Assembly (NCBI GenBank): GCA_030761205.1
Contig: JAULJL010000040.1
Span: 15,074,603-15,138,602, forward strand
DNA length: 64,000 bases
DNA from: Fremontodendron californicum
Lineage: Eukaryota > Streptophyta > Magnoliopsida > Malvales > Malvaceae
Reading direction: 5' to 3'
Positions 48,001 through 59,822 of this stretch are shown here, piece after piece (position 1 is the stretch's first letter; each line of letters begins with the position of its first letter). The notes below the pieces were generated by a model. That model ran no database searches, was not told the origin of the DNA, and saw only the letters and a program-made list of their open reading frames with translations. The translations under genes were made by a program, and so were the position numbers.

Positions 48001-48159
48001 TACGATCGCGAACGCGTTTTCGATCGCATCACATTTATCGCAGTTGTGGACTTAATAAACGTTAATGCGGTCAATTACGATAAATATCGACCGCGAATAT
48101 CGACGAAAAAAAAAATCAAAACCGTTAAATAACGATCGAAATATCGCGATGCGATTACT
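48001..48159. mobile_element. short CGATCG-rich MITE-like element
   Basis: 159 bp bounded by ATTTAAAT on both sides (47993-48000 and 48160-48167). The ends start TACGATCGCGAACGC and, inverted, AGTAATCGCATCGCG, a weak inverted repeat. The interior is unusually rich in CG dinucleotides (CGATCG, CGCGA) for this AT-rich DNA. ATTTAAAT is palindromic, so it is weaker evidence for a target duplication. Confidence 0.45.
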
Positions 48160-48639
48160 ATTTAAATAGCCGTCCCCACCCTCAAACAATATAATTAAAT
48201 CTTGCCAAGGTATATATGATCAGAAAACAAGATAATCTATCTCTTTGAGCTGATCTGTCCCTTTATGTATCCCATGATTCCATCCCATGCAATTTTATGT
48301 CGTGAAATATAGAAAAGGAAAATAAAGTACTCTTATTAGTTACTTTTCCCTTTCTTTTTTTTTTTTTCCCCTTAAATAAGTATGGAGTACGGTAGACAGA
48401 TTTTTTTTATTTTTTATTTTTTCATTTGAAGCGAATGCATGGTACTTGGTACATATATATAGGTCAATTTATTATGATCCACACATTTGCATTGTGGCAT
48501 ATATACAAATATTGGTTTACTTCAGTTGATTAAAATAAAAAGGTGGTGTGAACAAATTAAGATAATTAGACTCCATCTGTGTTTAAAAGCACCCATGTTA
48601 CGGTGCTCGGTTTGAGTAGAGGTGGCAATTGGGCGAGTT

Positions 48640-48855
48640 CGGGCGGGTTCGGGTCGGGTTCATTCGGGTTCGGGTTTATTCGGGTTCGGGTTGATTCGGG
48701 TTCGGGCTCATTCGGGTTCGGGTCCATCCGGGTTCGGGCTCATTCGGGTTCGGGTCCATTCGGGTTCGGGCTCATTCGGGTTCGGGCTCATTCGGGTTCG
48801 GGCCCATTCGGGTTCGGGTTCGGGTTCGGTCTGGGTTCGGGTTTGGTCTGGGTTC
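48640..48855 (+). repeat. left 16-bp tandem array
   Basis: Repeats of CATTCGGGTTCGGGCT and CATTCGGGTTCGGGTC variants, period 16 bp in the clean part (about 48700-48810). Flanking units are looser GGGTTCGG copies. Confidence 0.85.
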
Positions 48856-49897
48856 GGATATGTTTTACATCATTTTATTTTATATTAGATGTAATCATTT
48901 TTACGTAATTTAAATATTTATATCTAAAAACAAATTATTAATTTATTATTATTTTTATACTTTTGCTATTATATGATATTTTTAATTATATTTATTTTTT
49001 AAAATTAATATTTGTTAGCACCAAAAGAATAAGAAATTAATTTGTTATATAAAATCAAATTTTGAAATAATTTATTATAAAAAATATGATATATTATAAA
49101 TTAATCATATTGATATATAAAATAATTGATTTGATGAACTCGAATTTCAAAATATAAATACATTATAATTTATATTCACTATAAAATAAAAAACTTTTAA
49201 AAATAAATTATGGCCTTCATCTATTCGTTTATATACTTATAAAATGCAAAAAATTTATGCTTATAGTTAAGATATATATATATATATATCTATCGAGTAC
49301 TTATATTTTTTCATCAGTATAAAGTATAAATTATAAAGTAGTACTAAAAAATATAATTTATATTTAAATTATACGTAATAAATATATAATTAATATGATT
49401 ATTTATTAATATATAATAAATATACCCAAAACCAAAAGGCCATAAAACCCAAAACCCCATTAAACCCACCCGCTAAAATAAAATCCCATGAAAGCCATAA
49501 TCCAATTAAACCCACCCTAACCTAACCGTATAAGTATAACCCAAAAGGCCAAAATAATTGAATTATTGTCAAATTTTTTTATCCTTAAAGAATAATTGAA
49601 TTATTGTCAAATTTTTTTTCACATCTCTAAAATTTTCAAGAATTTAAAATATTTAGATTGTAAATTCATCATGATATGAGACGTTAAAGTTATAACTTAT
49701 AAGTACAAAATATAATTTACTTTTTGATAAAATTATTATTTCATCATCATATATATATATATATTAAAATTTAAAATTTAAATTTTAATTAAATTATTAA
49801 AAAAAATTAGAATAAAATTAATAATTAAGTTATTGCTTTGTAAAAAAAAAAAAAAAAATTAATTGCAATTTGATTATTTTTATTTTTACTATTAAAT

Positions 49898-50130
49898 TCG
49901 GGTTCGGGCCGGTCTCGGGTTCGGGTCCATTCGGGTTCGGGCTCATTCGGGTTCGGGCCCATTCGGGTTCGGGTCCATTCGGGTTCGGGTCCATTCGGGT
50001 TCGGGCCCATTCGGGTTCGGGCCCATTCGGGTTCGGGCCCATTCGGGTTCGGGTTTTTGACTTTTTGATCAAATCGGGTTTGGGCGGGTTCGGGTTCGGG
50101 TTTTCCTGGACGGGTTTTCGGGTTCGGGTT
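49898..50130 (+). repeat. right 16-bp tandem array
   Basis: The same CATTCGGGTTCGGGYC unit in the same orientation as the left array. Regular from about 49925 to 50055, then looser GGGTTCGG words to the element end. Confidence 0.85.
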
Positions 50131-51083
50131 CATTTTGCCACCTCTAGGTTTGAGTATCTTTTTGTCCAATCGTGTTTGATCTATGTATATATGTTTTGGC
50201 CCGTTATTACCATTTATGCTGTTTTAACTTTTAAGCAATTTTCTTCATTTTTTTTTTTCTTTCTGTTTTGTGTTAGATATTCATGAATAATCTTATTCAT
50301 CCAAAATGGAGCAGCTGAAAAAACAGCTCTAATTTTTATTAAAACCGCCCATATATGTGGAATTTTCAATGGTTGGAAATGGCAGATGACTGGACATTTC
50401 ACTTACACCTCCCAACCACTGTTTAAGAAGAGAAACCTCCCAATATATAAGAGATTGGTTTTATTTAGTACCTTTTCTTTGTGGTCCAAACTGAAAAATA
50501 TTGAAAATGGGGGACTATGCCATGGAAAGTACTCTGAGTATTTAACAAATGCCCAATTTGTATGATAAATAAAACTGATATTATCTTGTTGTAATATCCT
50601 TATTCCTTACAACTTGTTTGGTTGCTTCTTCATTAATGTACCTTTTGGAGCATAGGATTGACACCGGCGGATTAGCATATCCATGGACAAGGCAGCTTCA
50701 CGGAACCATCTTGTGGATTGTCGGAGAGAAAAAACAAAGAACAGCATACTGTAGCTTGTAACCTCTCATGCATGCAAAAGATATGCACTGTTTGATGAGA
50801 GGATCGATTCTTGGGGGGAATGGGACAAATATCCAGTCCAGATCCCCCAGAGTTTCATGCTTATAATTATTAAGCATGCAGCTTATGCAAGTTATTGTCT
50901 AGTTTTATATGCATGCTCTAGAGAGTAGAAACCTTCAAGAAATTTATTTATTTAACTTGTTTTAGAGGTGGTAAAATACAGATGGTAATTTAACTTGTTT
51001 AATTTACATATGCTTTTGTGAAACAATGGTCAGAAAAGACACAGAGGAATTATTGAAATTTCTTGATTAACTTAGTTGGTGAA

Positions 51084-51268
51084 TATGTTATCCAGACACT
51101 TATTTTCTCTTAAAGTATTCGTGCTCTAATATTTATCCGACATATATTTAGATATAGGTATGAACATATAATCTTTCAAATATATGGAAAAAAATTTAAA
51201 AATTAAACAAATCCATGTCAAACACATATTTATATCCGATACTTACCTTCAAGTTTGGGTAATATAAG
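51084..51268. repeat. CTATGTTACTC repeat, copy 4
   Basis: Same orientation as copy 1. It begins near TATGTTATCC, passes AAGTATTCGTGCTC, ATCTTTCAAATATATGGAAA and ATATCCGATACTTACCTTC, and ends GGGTAATATAAG. Both termini are decayed. Confidence 0.6.
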
Positions 51269-53079
51269 TTAGTAAAATCTTTTGATAATTGCGTAAAGAA
51301 ATTGGAATGGATCAATTTTAATATGTGTTACAAGAAAAAAGATTATTGTATTCACAATTATGTAAAAATCTATACAAAAATGTCTTATATATACAAGAGG
51401 GTTTTCACCAACTAAAAAACTAATCACCATAATAATAAATATTACTCTAATATTCTAATAATTACCATTGACCATATAATTAATACATTAACCATACGTG
51501 TGTATACATATGCAATATGATTGTAAATTATGCTATTTACTCCTAATATTTCAAAGCCTAAAAAGACCCATTAGAGACAAGTAAAGAAGGTAGGGTTTTT
51601 TTTTTTTCTCTTTGAAAGTCAAGGGTATTTTTAATTCTCGTCTCTCAATTAAACTGTTTCAGACTTAAAAAAAGTCAGATGTTGTAACATTTCTTGTAAT
51701 ATTAATTATTGTGTTTTCCAATAAATTTATTTTTAGTAACTGTATTTGAGATTACAAAATAGAGTGAAATATGCAGTATCATGCAATACTGTTGTTTGCT
51801 CATCAACTGAGTAAAGGGTTTCCGATCACTGCTCACAAGTCTACGTGATCACCACTCATTTTTTGGGTTGCAAAATTATCTACAAACAATTCTTTTCGAA
51901 GTTCTTGTTTGGATTGTGACGTTTCCAGCAAGCATATCAAATATTTCCATATCTGCGGTTGCTTCCAGGAAAGATGTATGCTTAACAAGCTGCCAAACCC
52001 AAAAGTATATTGCGATCACTTAAGCCACCTCGCCTTAACCATATGGTTAACATCTCCATCAATCTCGTCTTTCTAAATTATTGTCCTTTAACTTAAAGGT
52101 AGGGATGGCAAAACCCACCAAAGAACGCCTCTAGATACTTTATCATAAGCTTTCTTTAATCAATAAAAATCATGTATAAATCTCGTTCCGGCGCTCTAAA
52201 CCTCTCAATAAGTAGTCACAAAAGATAAATCATTTTCATGGTACGTGGATCGTCTTGACTTTAAATCAAAATAGTTTTCCAAAATCTTAGCATGTCAATA
52301 TATAATTGAATTAAATTTAAAATATTTAACATGTAGTTGAATTAGAGTATAATTTAATTAAAATCAAATTTGGTAGTATTTAAAAATAATTTTAATTTTT
52401 CATTATTTTAGTTTTTAAAATTAAAAAATATCTTAAGTAAAAGAAAAGAATGAAAATAAATAGAGAAATTTAAAGCTTGAGGATGAGGAGTACTGCATGG
52501 GGTGGGCAATCCATTTCAAACTGATAAGCAGGCTGGTCTTTGGCATATGAGGAAAACGAGCCAGTACTGGTTCAGCCCCACAATTATAGTGTTTGTCTTT
52601 GTCAAGCCCATCTTTTTTTTTTTTTATGGTCCTTTTTTTAACAATTTTCTTCTTCTTCTTCTTCTATAATATAATATTTATTTTATCCTGAGGATGATTA
52701 GTGAAATTTGTGAGGCTTAGCTATGGTATTTGTGTTGGCTTTAATTTCGTTTGAAGGACGCATGTTAGGAAGAATGATGATCGATCAGATATGAAAACCT
52801 TGGAATCAAATCAATTATAAAAATTTGCATCAAATTATTTCTCTCTTGATGTTGTCGTGTCATCCTATTTTAGTCTATGAACAGATCAACGAAGATGAGA
52901 ACGTATTTAATTAATTATTTTGGATCCACTTGACAAATAATGTCATCCTATATTAATTCACAAGTATAGTAGTTTGTCCAGGGGCCAGGGTTGATAGCAC
53001 TTTGTGAAAAGCAGAAATGGAAGCAGCAGTCCCCATCTGCCCATGGCTGTTCCAAGCTGTCTGATTCCATGCCTGTCCA

Positions 53080-53365
53080 CTCAACCACACCCGGCCCGGC
53101 AGGCCCGGCCCGGCCCGTATTGGGCCGGGCCTAGATTTGATATTTTTGTTTTGAGCCGGCTCGGTCCGAAACAGTATTTTTTATTAAAATAATATTATTT
53201 TATTTAATTTTAATTATAAAAATAAAAAAAATATTTTTTTAATCGATAAACAGTAAATTCGGACCTAACGGACTGATCCGGCCCGATCCAGTCGTGATCC
53301 TAGTCGTGAAAAAAAAACCTAGTCGTGATCCGACCCGACTTGACCCATGAGCATGTCTAACCACA
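53080..53365. repeat. GGCCCG-ended repeat with AT-rich core
   Basis: GC-rich CCCGGCCCGGCAGGCCCGGC words at the left, an AT-rich core (ATTTAATTTTAATTATAAAA), then GATCCGGCCCGATCC and ACCCATGAGCATGTCTAACC at the right. Comparable blocks lie near 35400, 40860, 46400, 46930, 54000 and 54300. Termini and target duplications were not resolved. Confidence 0.5.
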
Positions 53366-53689
53366 ACTCCTTCTGTGTGAAGCTTATAATATTAGGTAAT
53401 GAATTAGGCCAGCAGAAACTGAAAAAAAAGGGTTAACATGTATTATAAATAAAACGTGTTTATATGTATTATACGTATATACGTATGACACGGTTTATAA
53501 AAGCCTTTATTAAGTGAGTTTTTTTTTTTTTCTTCTTTTGTTTACTTTTTTAGTACAATGAGTGAGAGGTCCATTTCAATGCACTAATATGTATGTTGGA
53601 ATGAAAACTTGTCAAACAAATTTCACATCAGCTAGAGAAAGAGAGAGAGGCATACCTGATAATTTTATACACTATACATTTATATAATA

Positions 53690-53850
53690 TAAAAAAAATA
53701 ATTAAAAAATAATATAAAATATAATATAATACAAAAAAATACAAACACGATATGAATAAATAAACGTAATAAAATTTATATAAAATAAATTATTGACGTG
53801 TTAAAATTTATATAAATATATAATATTTTAAATACGATTATATTAAAATA
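53690..53850. repeat. GTGTTAAAATTTATATAAATAT repeat, copy 1
   Basis: It contains AAACACGATATGAATAA-like sequence, then AATTATTGACGTGTTAAAA and TTTATATAAATATATAATA. It matches 59685-59822 and, inverted, 60812-60950. Confidence 0.55.
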
Positions 53851-55670
53851 TATAAATATATATTTTATATTAAAATATTAATATATATTAATGTTAAAAT
53901 ATTTTATATTAATATTAATATAAAATATATTTAAATATATTTAAAATATGAAAGCTTGGGCCAATTTGATATACTCAAACTTCATTTTATTATTTAAAAT
54001 ATATTAAAATATTTTATATTAATATTAATATATTTTTATAATTAAATTTAAATAAAAATATTATTTTTATTATTTAAATAGTAATCTTGGTCAAGCCGAT
54101 GTATATTATTAAAAATCTATTCCATGTCCAGTTTAATTCGGATCGAGCTTGTCAGGCTGGACGGATAGCATGCCTCGTGGATAGGTTTACGACCACATAT
54201 AGCTCGAACATTGTTGAATTTAACAATAAAATTATAAGATTGTTGGAAAAAGAAACAAAAAATAATTTGAAATAAAATGATAAAGATCGTACTGGGCCTG
54301 GCCTGGGCAGGTGTTTTCCTGAGGGTCGGTCCGGATCATTGTTCATAGAATAAATAAAAAAAATATTTAAATTTAATTATAAAAATATAAAAAAATATTT
54401 TTTTTTATTAAAGGTGAACAGTGAATTCGAACCAACGAGCCGAGCCTGGGCAAGGAAGTTGAAAAATTTTCGGATTGCGGCCCGGTCCTACCCATTAGCA
54501 AGTCTAGTGTACAATACATTTATTTACTAATAACTTAAAATTAACTTATTTTTTTTTTGTTTTTTAATTATTCGCGAACATGTTCAATTATATGTTAATG
54601 GATATATTTGTCTAATATTTGTGAACCAATTTATTTAATTTAAATGAACTGGAAACGAACATAATTTTAAAATCCTTAGCGAACACGAGCCAAACACAAA
54701 TAAACTCAAAAATAAACAAACGAACACGAACAAAGATCGATTCGTCCAAGCCAATTCATTTATAATTCTAATTAACAAATTTTTTTATTATTATTGCAAA
54801 CACTAACTACTTTTGATATTTCACTTTAATTAATAATTGTCCATGCTATTTTAAATTGGACAAATCAACCAAAAACCAAAAATAAAATAAAATAAAATAA
54901 ACTACGTAAGAATTTTTAGAAACTTGTGTGGAATCAAGGGTTTGCACCGATTTCTATTCTAACCATTCTCATCGTAGTAGTCACCCAATTGTCACCCAAT
55001 TATGTATGTATGGCAAGTAAAGCAAGTTTTTTTATATTGATGATGATGAAATTGAAACTTAAAAAATATATAAAATTAAAAATGACAGCAACATATTGAA
55101 ACAAAAATAAAAATAAAAAATGACAGCAACATTTCTTAATTATAATAATAAATTCAACTTTGTCTCATCCTTCGGTTCGGTACTTGTAATTTATTTTATT
55201 AATTTTTTTTTGGAGTTTTTGTATTTCTTAACTACCACTACAACAACAGCAACAATAGTAAAAGCCATTTCCCCAGAAAATGTTATAAAAGAAGAAGATG
55301 AAAACGCGTTTGACCTTGTAGAACTCGTCCACCATGAATGATTCTTCTTCTTCTTCTCTTTTTTCATCATTTTCCTTTACATTTCTAACGCGTACACTCC
55401 CTGAATCAAAGGGGAAAAGAAAAGAACACCCAAAATCTCCGTAGCCCCGAAAAGCAGAAATTTACTCCGCAAAACTTCATTGAATCAAACTCCTTCAACT
55501 ACCCCACTTCCTCCCTCCATTTTCTCCGCGTATCAAGCCTTTTGCAAAGAAACTCTCAAAGACCAAAAACCCAACAAAGATCAGCTCTTTTCTTTTCTTT
55601 TCTTTTCAATTTGATTTATTTGTTTTTTTTGATCTGATCAAGTTTACCTTCTTTTTCTTTGGTTGTTCTG

Positions 55671-57632
55671 ATGGCGGATTTAGTGAAGCAAATCTTGGCG
55701 AAGCCGATTCAGTTAGCGGACCATGTAACGAAAGCGGCGGATGAAGCGAGTTCGTTTAAGCAAGAGTGTGCGGAGCTTAAGTCCAAGACAGAGAAACTCG
55801 CTGGCTTGCTCCGACAAGCGGCGCGTGCGAGTTCCGACCTTTACGAACGTCCCACGCGCCGCATAATCGACGATACCGAACAAGTCCTCGATAAAGCCCT
55901 TTCTTTGGTCCTCAAATGCCGCGCCAACGGCCTTATGAAGCGCGTGTTCACAATCATCCCTGCTGCCGCCTTTCGTAAAATGTCTTCTCAGCTCGAGAAC
56001 TCAATCGGCGATGTTTCCTGGCTTCTCCGCGTCTCAGCTTCAGCTGACGATCGCGACGATGAGTACCTAGGCCTTCCTCCGATCGCTGCTAACGAGCCGA
56101 TTTTATGCCTAATTTGGGAACAAATCGCGATTCTTTACACCGGTTCGCTCGACGGCCGGTCCGACGCGGCTGCTTCGCTTGTTTCGCTAGCCAAAGACAA
56201 TGATCGGTACGGGAAACTGATTATAGAAGAAGGAGGGGTTGGGCCGTTATTGAAATTAGTCAAAGAAGGGAAAATGGAAGGTCAAGAAAACGCCGCCAAA
56301 GCAATTGGGCTTCTTGGCCGGGACCCGGAAAGCGTCGAGCAGATGATCCACGCTGGCGTTTGCATGGTGTTTGCGAAAATCCTAAAAGAAGGTCCGATGA
56401 AAGTTCAAGCTGTGACTGCGTGGGCGGTGTCTGAGCTAGCAGCTAATTATCCCAAATGTCAAGATTTGTTTGCTCAGCATAATATAATCCGATTACTCGT
56501 TAGTCATCTGGCGTTTGAAACGATTCAAGAACATAGCAAATATGCAATTGCTAGTAACAAGGTGGCGTCGATCCACGCGGTGGTTATGGCGAGTAGTAAT
56601 AATTCGAATGTGAATAATGTGAAAAATGTTGTTGATGAAGATCATCAGAGTCATATTCCGCATCCGATTGGGAACCAAAAGCCGAATCGGATGCATAATG
56701 TGGTTACAAATACTATGGCAATGAATGGAGGGGTGAAATTGCCACAAAAGCCGATTAATAATCATGTTAGGAGTAATAGTCAGGGCAATGTCAAGCAAAT
56801 TCATCAAGTTAATTATCAACATCAGCAGAATGGTTCGATTTCCGGGGCTAATATAAAAGGAAGGGAATTGGAAGATCCTGCTACCAAGGCTTATATGAAA
56901 GCAATGGCAGCTAGAGCTTTATGGCATCTTGCTAAGGGGAATTCGCTTATTTGCAGGAGTATAACTGAGTCCAGAGCATTGCTTTGTTTCGCTGTTTTGC
57001 TAGAAAAAGGAACTGAAGAGGTGCAGTTTAATTCGGCTATGGCATTGATGGAGATTACAGCTGTGGCAGAGCAGGATTCTGATTTGAGAAGATCTGCATT
57101 CAAGCCCAATTCTCCTGCTTGTAAGCTCGTTGTCGACCAGTTGTTGAAGATTATCGAAAAGGCTGATTCGGAACTGCTGATTCCTTGTATCAAGGCTATT
57201 GGTAATTTGGGTAGGACGTTTAAAGCAACGGAAACAAGGATGATTGCACCATTGGTTAAACTTCTTGATGAGAGGGAAGCTGAAGTTTCGAAGGAGGCAT
57301 CGATTGCACTTACCAAGTTTGCTTGCACAGACAACTATCTACACCTTGATCACTCCAAGGCAATCATTAGTGCAGGAGGTGCAAAGCATTTGATTCAGCT
57401 AGTGTATTTTGGGGAACAAATTGTTCAACTCTCAGCATTAGTTCTCCTATGCTACATTGCCCACCATGTACCCGATAGCGAAGAACTTGCTCAAGCTGAG
57501 GTTCTTACAGTGCTTGAATGGGCATCCAAGCAATCCAACATGACCCAGGATGAAACAGTAGACACACTTTTACAAGAGGCCAAAAGTAGATTGGAGCTGT
57601 ATCAGTCTAGAGGTTCAAGGGGATTTCATTGA
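55671..57632 (+). CDS. ARO: ARMADILLO REPEAT ONLY (ARO)-like protein
   Basis: 653 aa, intronless. Arabidopsis ARO proteins guide polar tip growth in pollen tubes and root hairs through ROP GTPase regulators. The N-terminal domain (about 1-125: DLVKQILAKPIQLADHV, FKQECAELKSKTEKLAGLLR, LYERPTRRI, LDKALSLVLKC, SWLLRVS) is shared by ARO and related plant armadillo proteins. Armadillo repeats follow from about 160 to 290 (AAASLVSLA, GGVGPLLKLVKEG, ENAAKAIGLLGRD, VQAVTAWAVSELAA). After an Asn/His/Gln-rich linker (about 305-410) they resume to the end. Length matches the ARO range. I start at the ATG at 55671 (MADLVK); the frame reads back to a TTG at 55659 with no ATG. The leader is CT-rich. Which ARO paralogue is unclear. 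Confidence 0.88.
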   Translation: MADLVKQILAKPIQLADHVTKAADEASSFKQECAELKSKTEKLAGLLRQAARASSDLYERPTRRIIDDTEQVLDKALSLVLKCRANGLMKRVFTIIPAAAFRKMSSQLENSIGDVSWLLRVSASADDRDDEYLGLPPIAANEPILCLIWEQIAILYTGSLDGRSDAAASLVSLAKDNDRYGKLIIEEGGVGPLLKLVKEGKMEGQENAAKAIGLLGRDPESVEQMIHAGVCMVFAKILKEGPMKVQAVTAWAVSELAANYPKCQDLFAQHNIIRLLVSHLAFETIQEHSKYAIASNKVASIHAVVMASSNNSNVNNVKNVVDEDHQSHIPHPIGNQKPNRMHNVVTNTMAMNGGVKLPQKPINNHVRSNSQGNVKQIHQVNYQHQQNGSISGANIKGRELEDPATKAYMKAMAARALWHLAKGNSLICRSITESRALLCFAVLLEKGTEEVQFNSAMALMEITAVAEQDSDLRRSAFKPNSPACKLVVDQLLKIIEKADSELLIPCIKAIGNLGRTFKATETRMIAPLVKLLDEREAEVSKEASIALTKFACTDNYLHLDHSKAIISAGGAKHLIQLVYFGEQIVQLSALVLLCYIAHHVPDSEELAQAEVLTVLEWASKQSNMTQDETVDTLLQEAKSRLELYQSRGSRGFH

Positions 57633-59684
57633 TTCAATCACCTTTTCCTCCGTTGTAATTTCTTGTTTAAAACAATATCCCATCATTTTGTTCCCAATTC
57701 ATGATTCTAATGGAGTGTACATACAGTTAGAGGTCTTCCATAGTCGATCATAAGTATTTTCAGTCATTTGCAGAGTTGCATGAATTTCTTCCCCTTGGGA
57801 ATCACAACTGTCTGTTGGTTTATAATTAAATTTATTCATATTTTTCAAACAGGATTCAGTTTGCATTATTGATACTTGATGATAGGTTGATGACATCTTG
57901 GTTGGGACAGCTAGAAATGATGTAAGGTAGGGAAAAGTTGTCTGGTAAGAAATATTGATTTGAAAGTGAACTGATAATTGGGCAAGCTTCTGTTAACCTT
58001 AGATTTTTGTTGTGTTTTACCATAAAAGAATCATTCAACCTCAGACCTCATGGGCTTGGAGTTGAACTATTACAAAACAAACTTGTCTGAATTACTACTT
58101 TTGTTGGGCTTGTCATCTGAATCCAACATCTATCTTTAAATTACTTACATTGCTACCTGCAAGAAGCTGATACTGCCATGTATTTTCCTAACCTCAACTG
58201 CAGACCTGACTGCATTTTTCTTTTTGAAAAGCAAGAAGAATTTCCATTGATGAAATGGTAAGTACACAAGATCATCCATCTCAAATACATAACACAAGCT
58301 AGCAAAAATTACAAAGAGTGCCACCAAAAAGAAACCATCTTTTCTAATTTGAAACATCATTGAGGCCAAATATCAAACATGTTGGGGCATAGGCCAAATA
58401 GTTAATTTAGAGATAAATAGCAAGTTAAACATAAACGCTTGGTCAAAATTGCCCTGTTCCAAAATATATAATTAACAATTTCAAGTGGAGAAATATCCAA
58501 ACTTGTCAAATCCACCCACAAGAGAAGGCTGGATTTATGCCCCCAAATTACTATATAGTCAATTTCAGTTTCCGATCAAGGAAAAGTGGTAATAATACTA
58601 AGACCAGAGAAAATCAAGCATATATCCACCAAGCTTCAAATCATGACACTACTGCAAAATGATAGTCATCAAAATCTGAACTGATGTTATTTGCTTTATT
58701 TTGCTTTTCCTGCATGCAAGAGGTTTTGCAGATGCAAAGTTTTGCCTTTTGTGCTGAAACATTAGTTATGGAGTGATGGCATTTCATGCTGAAAGTGCAT
58801 TGCAAGATTTTTTTGTCCCCGTGCAATCTGTCTTTGCTATTTTTGTCTCCTTTGTGAGGTGCTAACCCCAGAGATTCACATGAACACACTTCACTTTCAA
58901 TTGTAGGATTCACATGCTAATGTCCTTCATATCACTCAGTGAATGCTCCTTCTAGATATCATAAACTGTCAAAGATATATCACTCATACGAATATTATTG
59001 ATTTGGTGATAACCCATTTCTTATATGGTTGATTGTGTTGCAAGCAAAGAATCAAATCCCATGTCCTGCAATCCTTCTATATCAGGGAAAAAAATAAAAA
59101 AAAAATCCTGCATTAAGTCGTGGGCAGATGTCAAAACTCAAACCTTCTAAAATGCAGGTTTTATACATATTTCAATCACTCTTTTAGTCCCCATAATAGT
59201 AAAATTCTGCATTTTGACATATTTGGTGCATTAATTTAGTATTTTCTCATCTGATTGAAGTTACCAGTCATTTAAGTATCCATCCCCTGTAAAAAGGTTA
59301 TTATTTAGTGCTTCTTTGTTTCTATCTTTTACAATAGTTTTTGATTTTTTTTTTTTGTTTTGTTTTATTTCAGAAAACTGAAGTTTTGGCTAAACAGATG
59401 GTCGAAATATCATCTTATACATGGAGCTTTTGAAAGGAATAGGTATATTCACAAGCTAATAGGAGACAGATTCAATGATACTTACCAACACGAAAAGTTA
59501 TTATTTCTTATTATTATACATCCAAATTGTTTTATGTCTTTACTTTCAATAATTAAAGAAGATATTTGTTTAAATATTCTATAATTAAAGAAGATATTTA
59601 TTTAAATATTGGAATTGAAGAGTTAGCCAAATGGTTAGAAACAAAGGGATGAGTAGTGATAATTTTGGACGACAAAAATAATTA

Positions 59685-59822
59685 AATACGATATGATATT
59701 AAAGAATAACAAAAATATGATTCGACTATACGAACGTGTCAAAGTCTATATAACACGAATTATTAATGTGTTAAAATTTATATAAATATATAATACATTA
59801 AACACGATTATAATACGTGAAA
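59685..59822 (+). repeat. GTGTTAAAATTTATATAAATAT repeat, copy 2
   Basis: It contains TACGATATGATATTAAAG, ACACGAATTATTAATGTG and TTAAAATTTATATAAATATA. Its inverted partner is at 60812-60950. Confidence 0.6.

Larger units (their letters stand above)
44523..48616. other. AT-rich gene-free stretch with repeats
   Basis: No gene recognised. It contains a right-end fragment of the CTATGTTACTC repeat (45850-45946), a TTC microsatellite (46787-46819), AT-core blocks with GGATCGGA-type ends at about 46385-46560 and 46928-47190, and a CGATCG-rich element at 48001-48159. Small frames at 46305, 47264 and 47476 have no domain. Confidence 0.55.
48617..50146. mobile_element. 1.53-kb hAT-type non-autonomous element with 16-bp arrays
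   Basis: The ends are TAGAGGTGGCAA and TTGCCACCTCTA, a perfect 12-bp inverted repeat, flanked by perfect 8-bp duplications GGTTTGAG (48609-48616 and 50147-50154). That is diagnostic of hAT-like insertion. Each end carries a GGGTTCGG-rich array and the middle kilobase is AT-rich. No transposase is present. Open frames in the arrays (Gly/Phe/Ser-Arg-rich) are products of the repeat, not genes. Confidence 0.85.
50155..55670. other. AT-rich gene-free stretch with several repeat families
   Basis: No coding gene recognised. It holds a CTATGTTACTC-family copy (51084-51268), a GGCCCG-rich block (53080-53365), a block of the ACGTGTTAAAATTTATATAA family (53690-53850) and further AT-core blocks at about 53940-54175 and 54280-54510. 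A plus-strand frame at 55120-55341 has no domain. The last 300 bp are the CT-rich leader of the armadillo gene. Confidence 0.55.

Noticed and set aside
48579..48908. Gly/Phe/Ser/Arg-rich ORFs in all frames of the 16-bp array
   Set aside because: The frames are open only because a 16-bp unit without stop codons is repeated. The array belongs to a transposon, with no gene context.
49825..50286. Pro/Asn/Glu-rich and Gly-rich ORFs on both strands at the right array
   Set aside because: Same cause: repeat translation on both strands.
50740..50940. Possible microRNA precursor (ATGCATGC-rich, GGGGGGAATGGGAC stretch)
   Set aside because: No match to a miRNA I recognise and no convincing single long stem.
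55659..55670. Upstream start (TTG) for the ARO-like gene
   Set aside because: There is no ATG there. MADLVKQ at 55671 is the natural start and matches the family N-terminus.
58218..58370. LINE 3' end fragment
   Set aside because: Only a T run and a short familiar word. Too weak to list as its own element.
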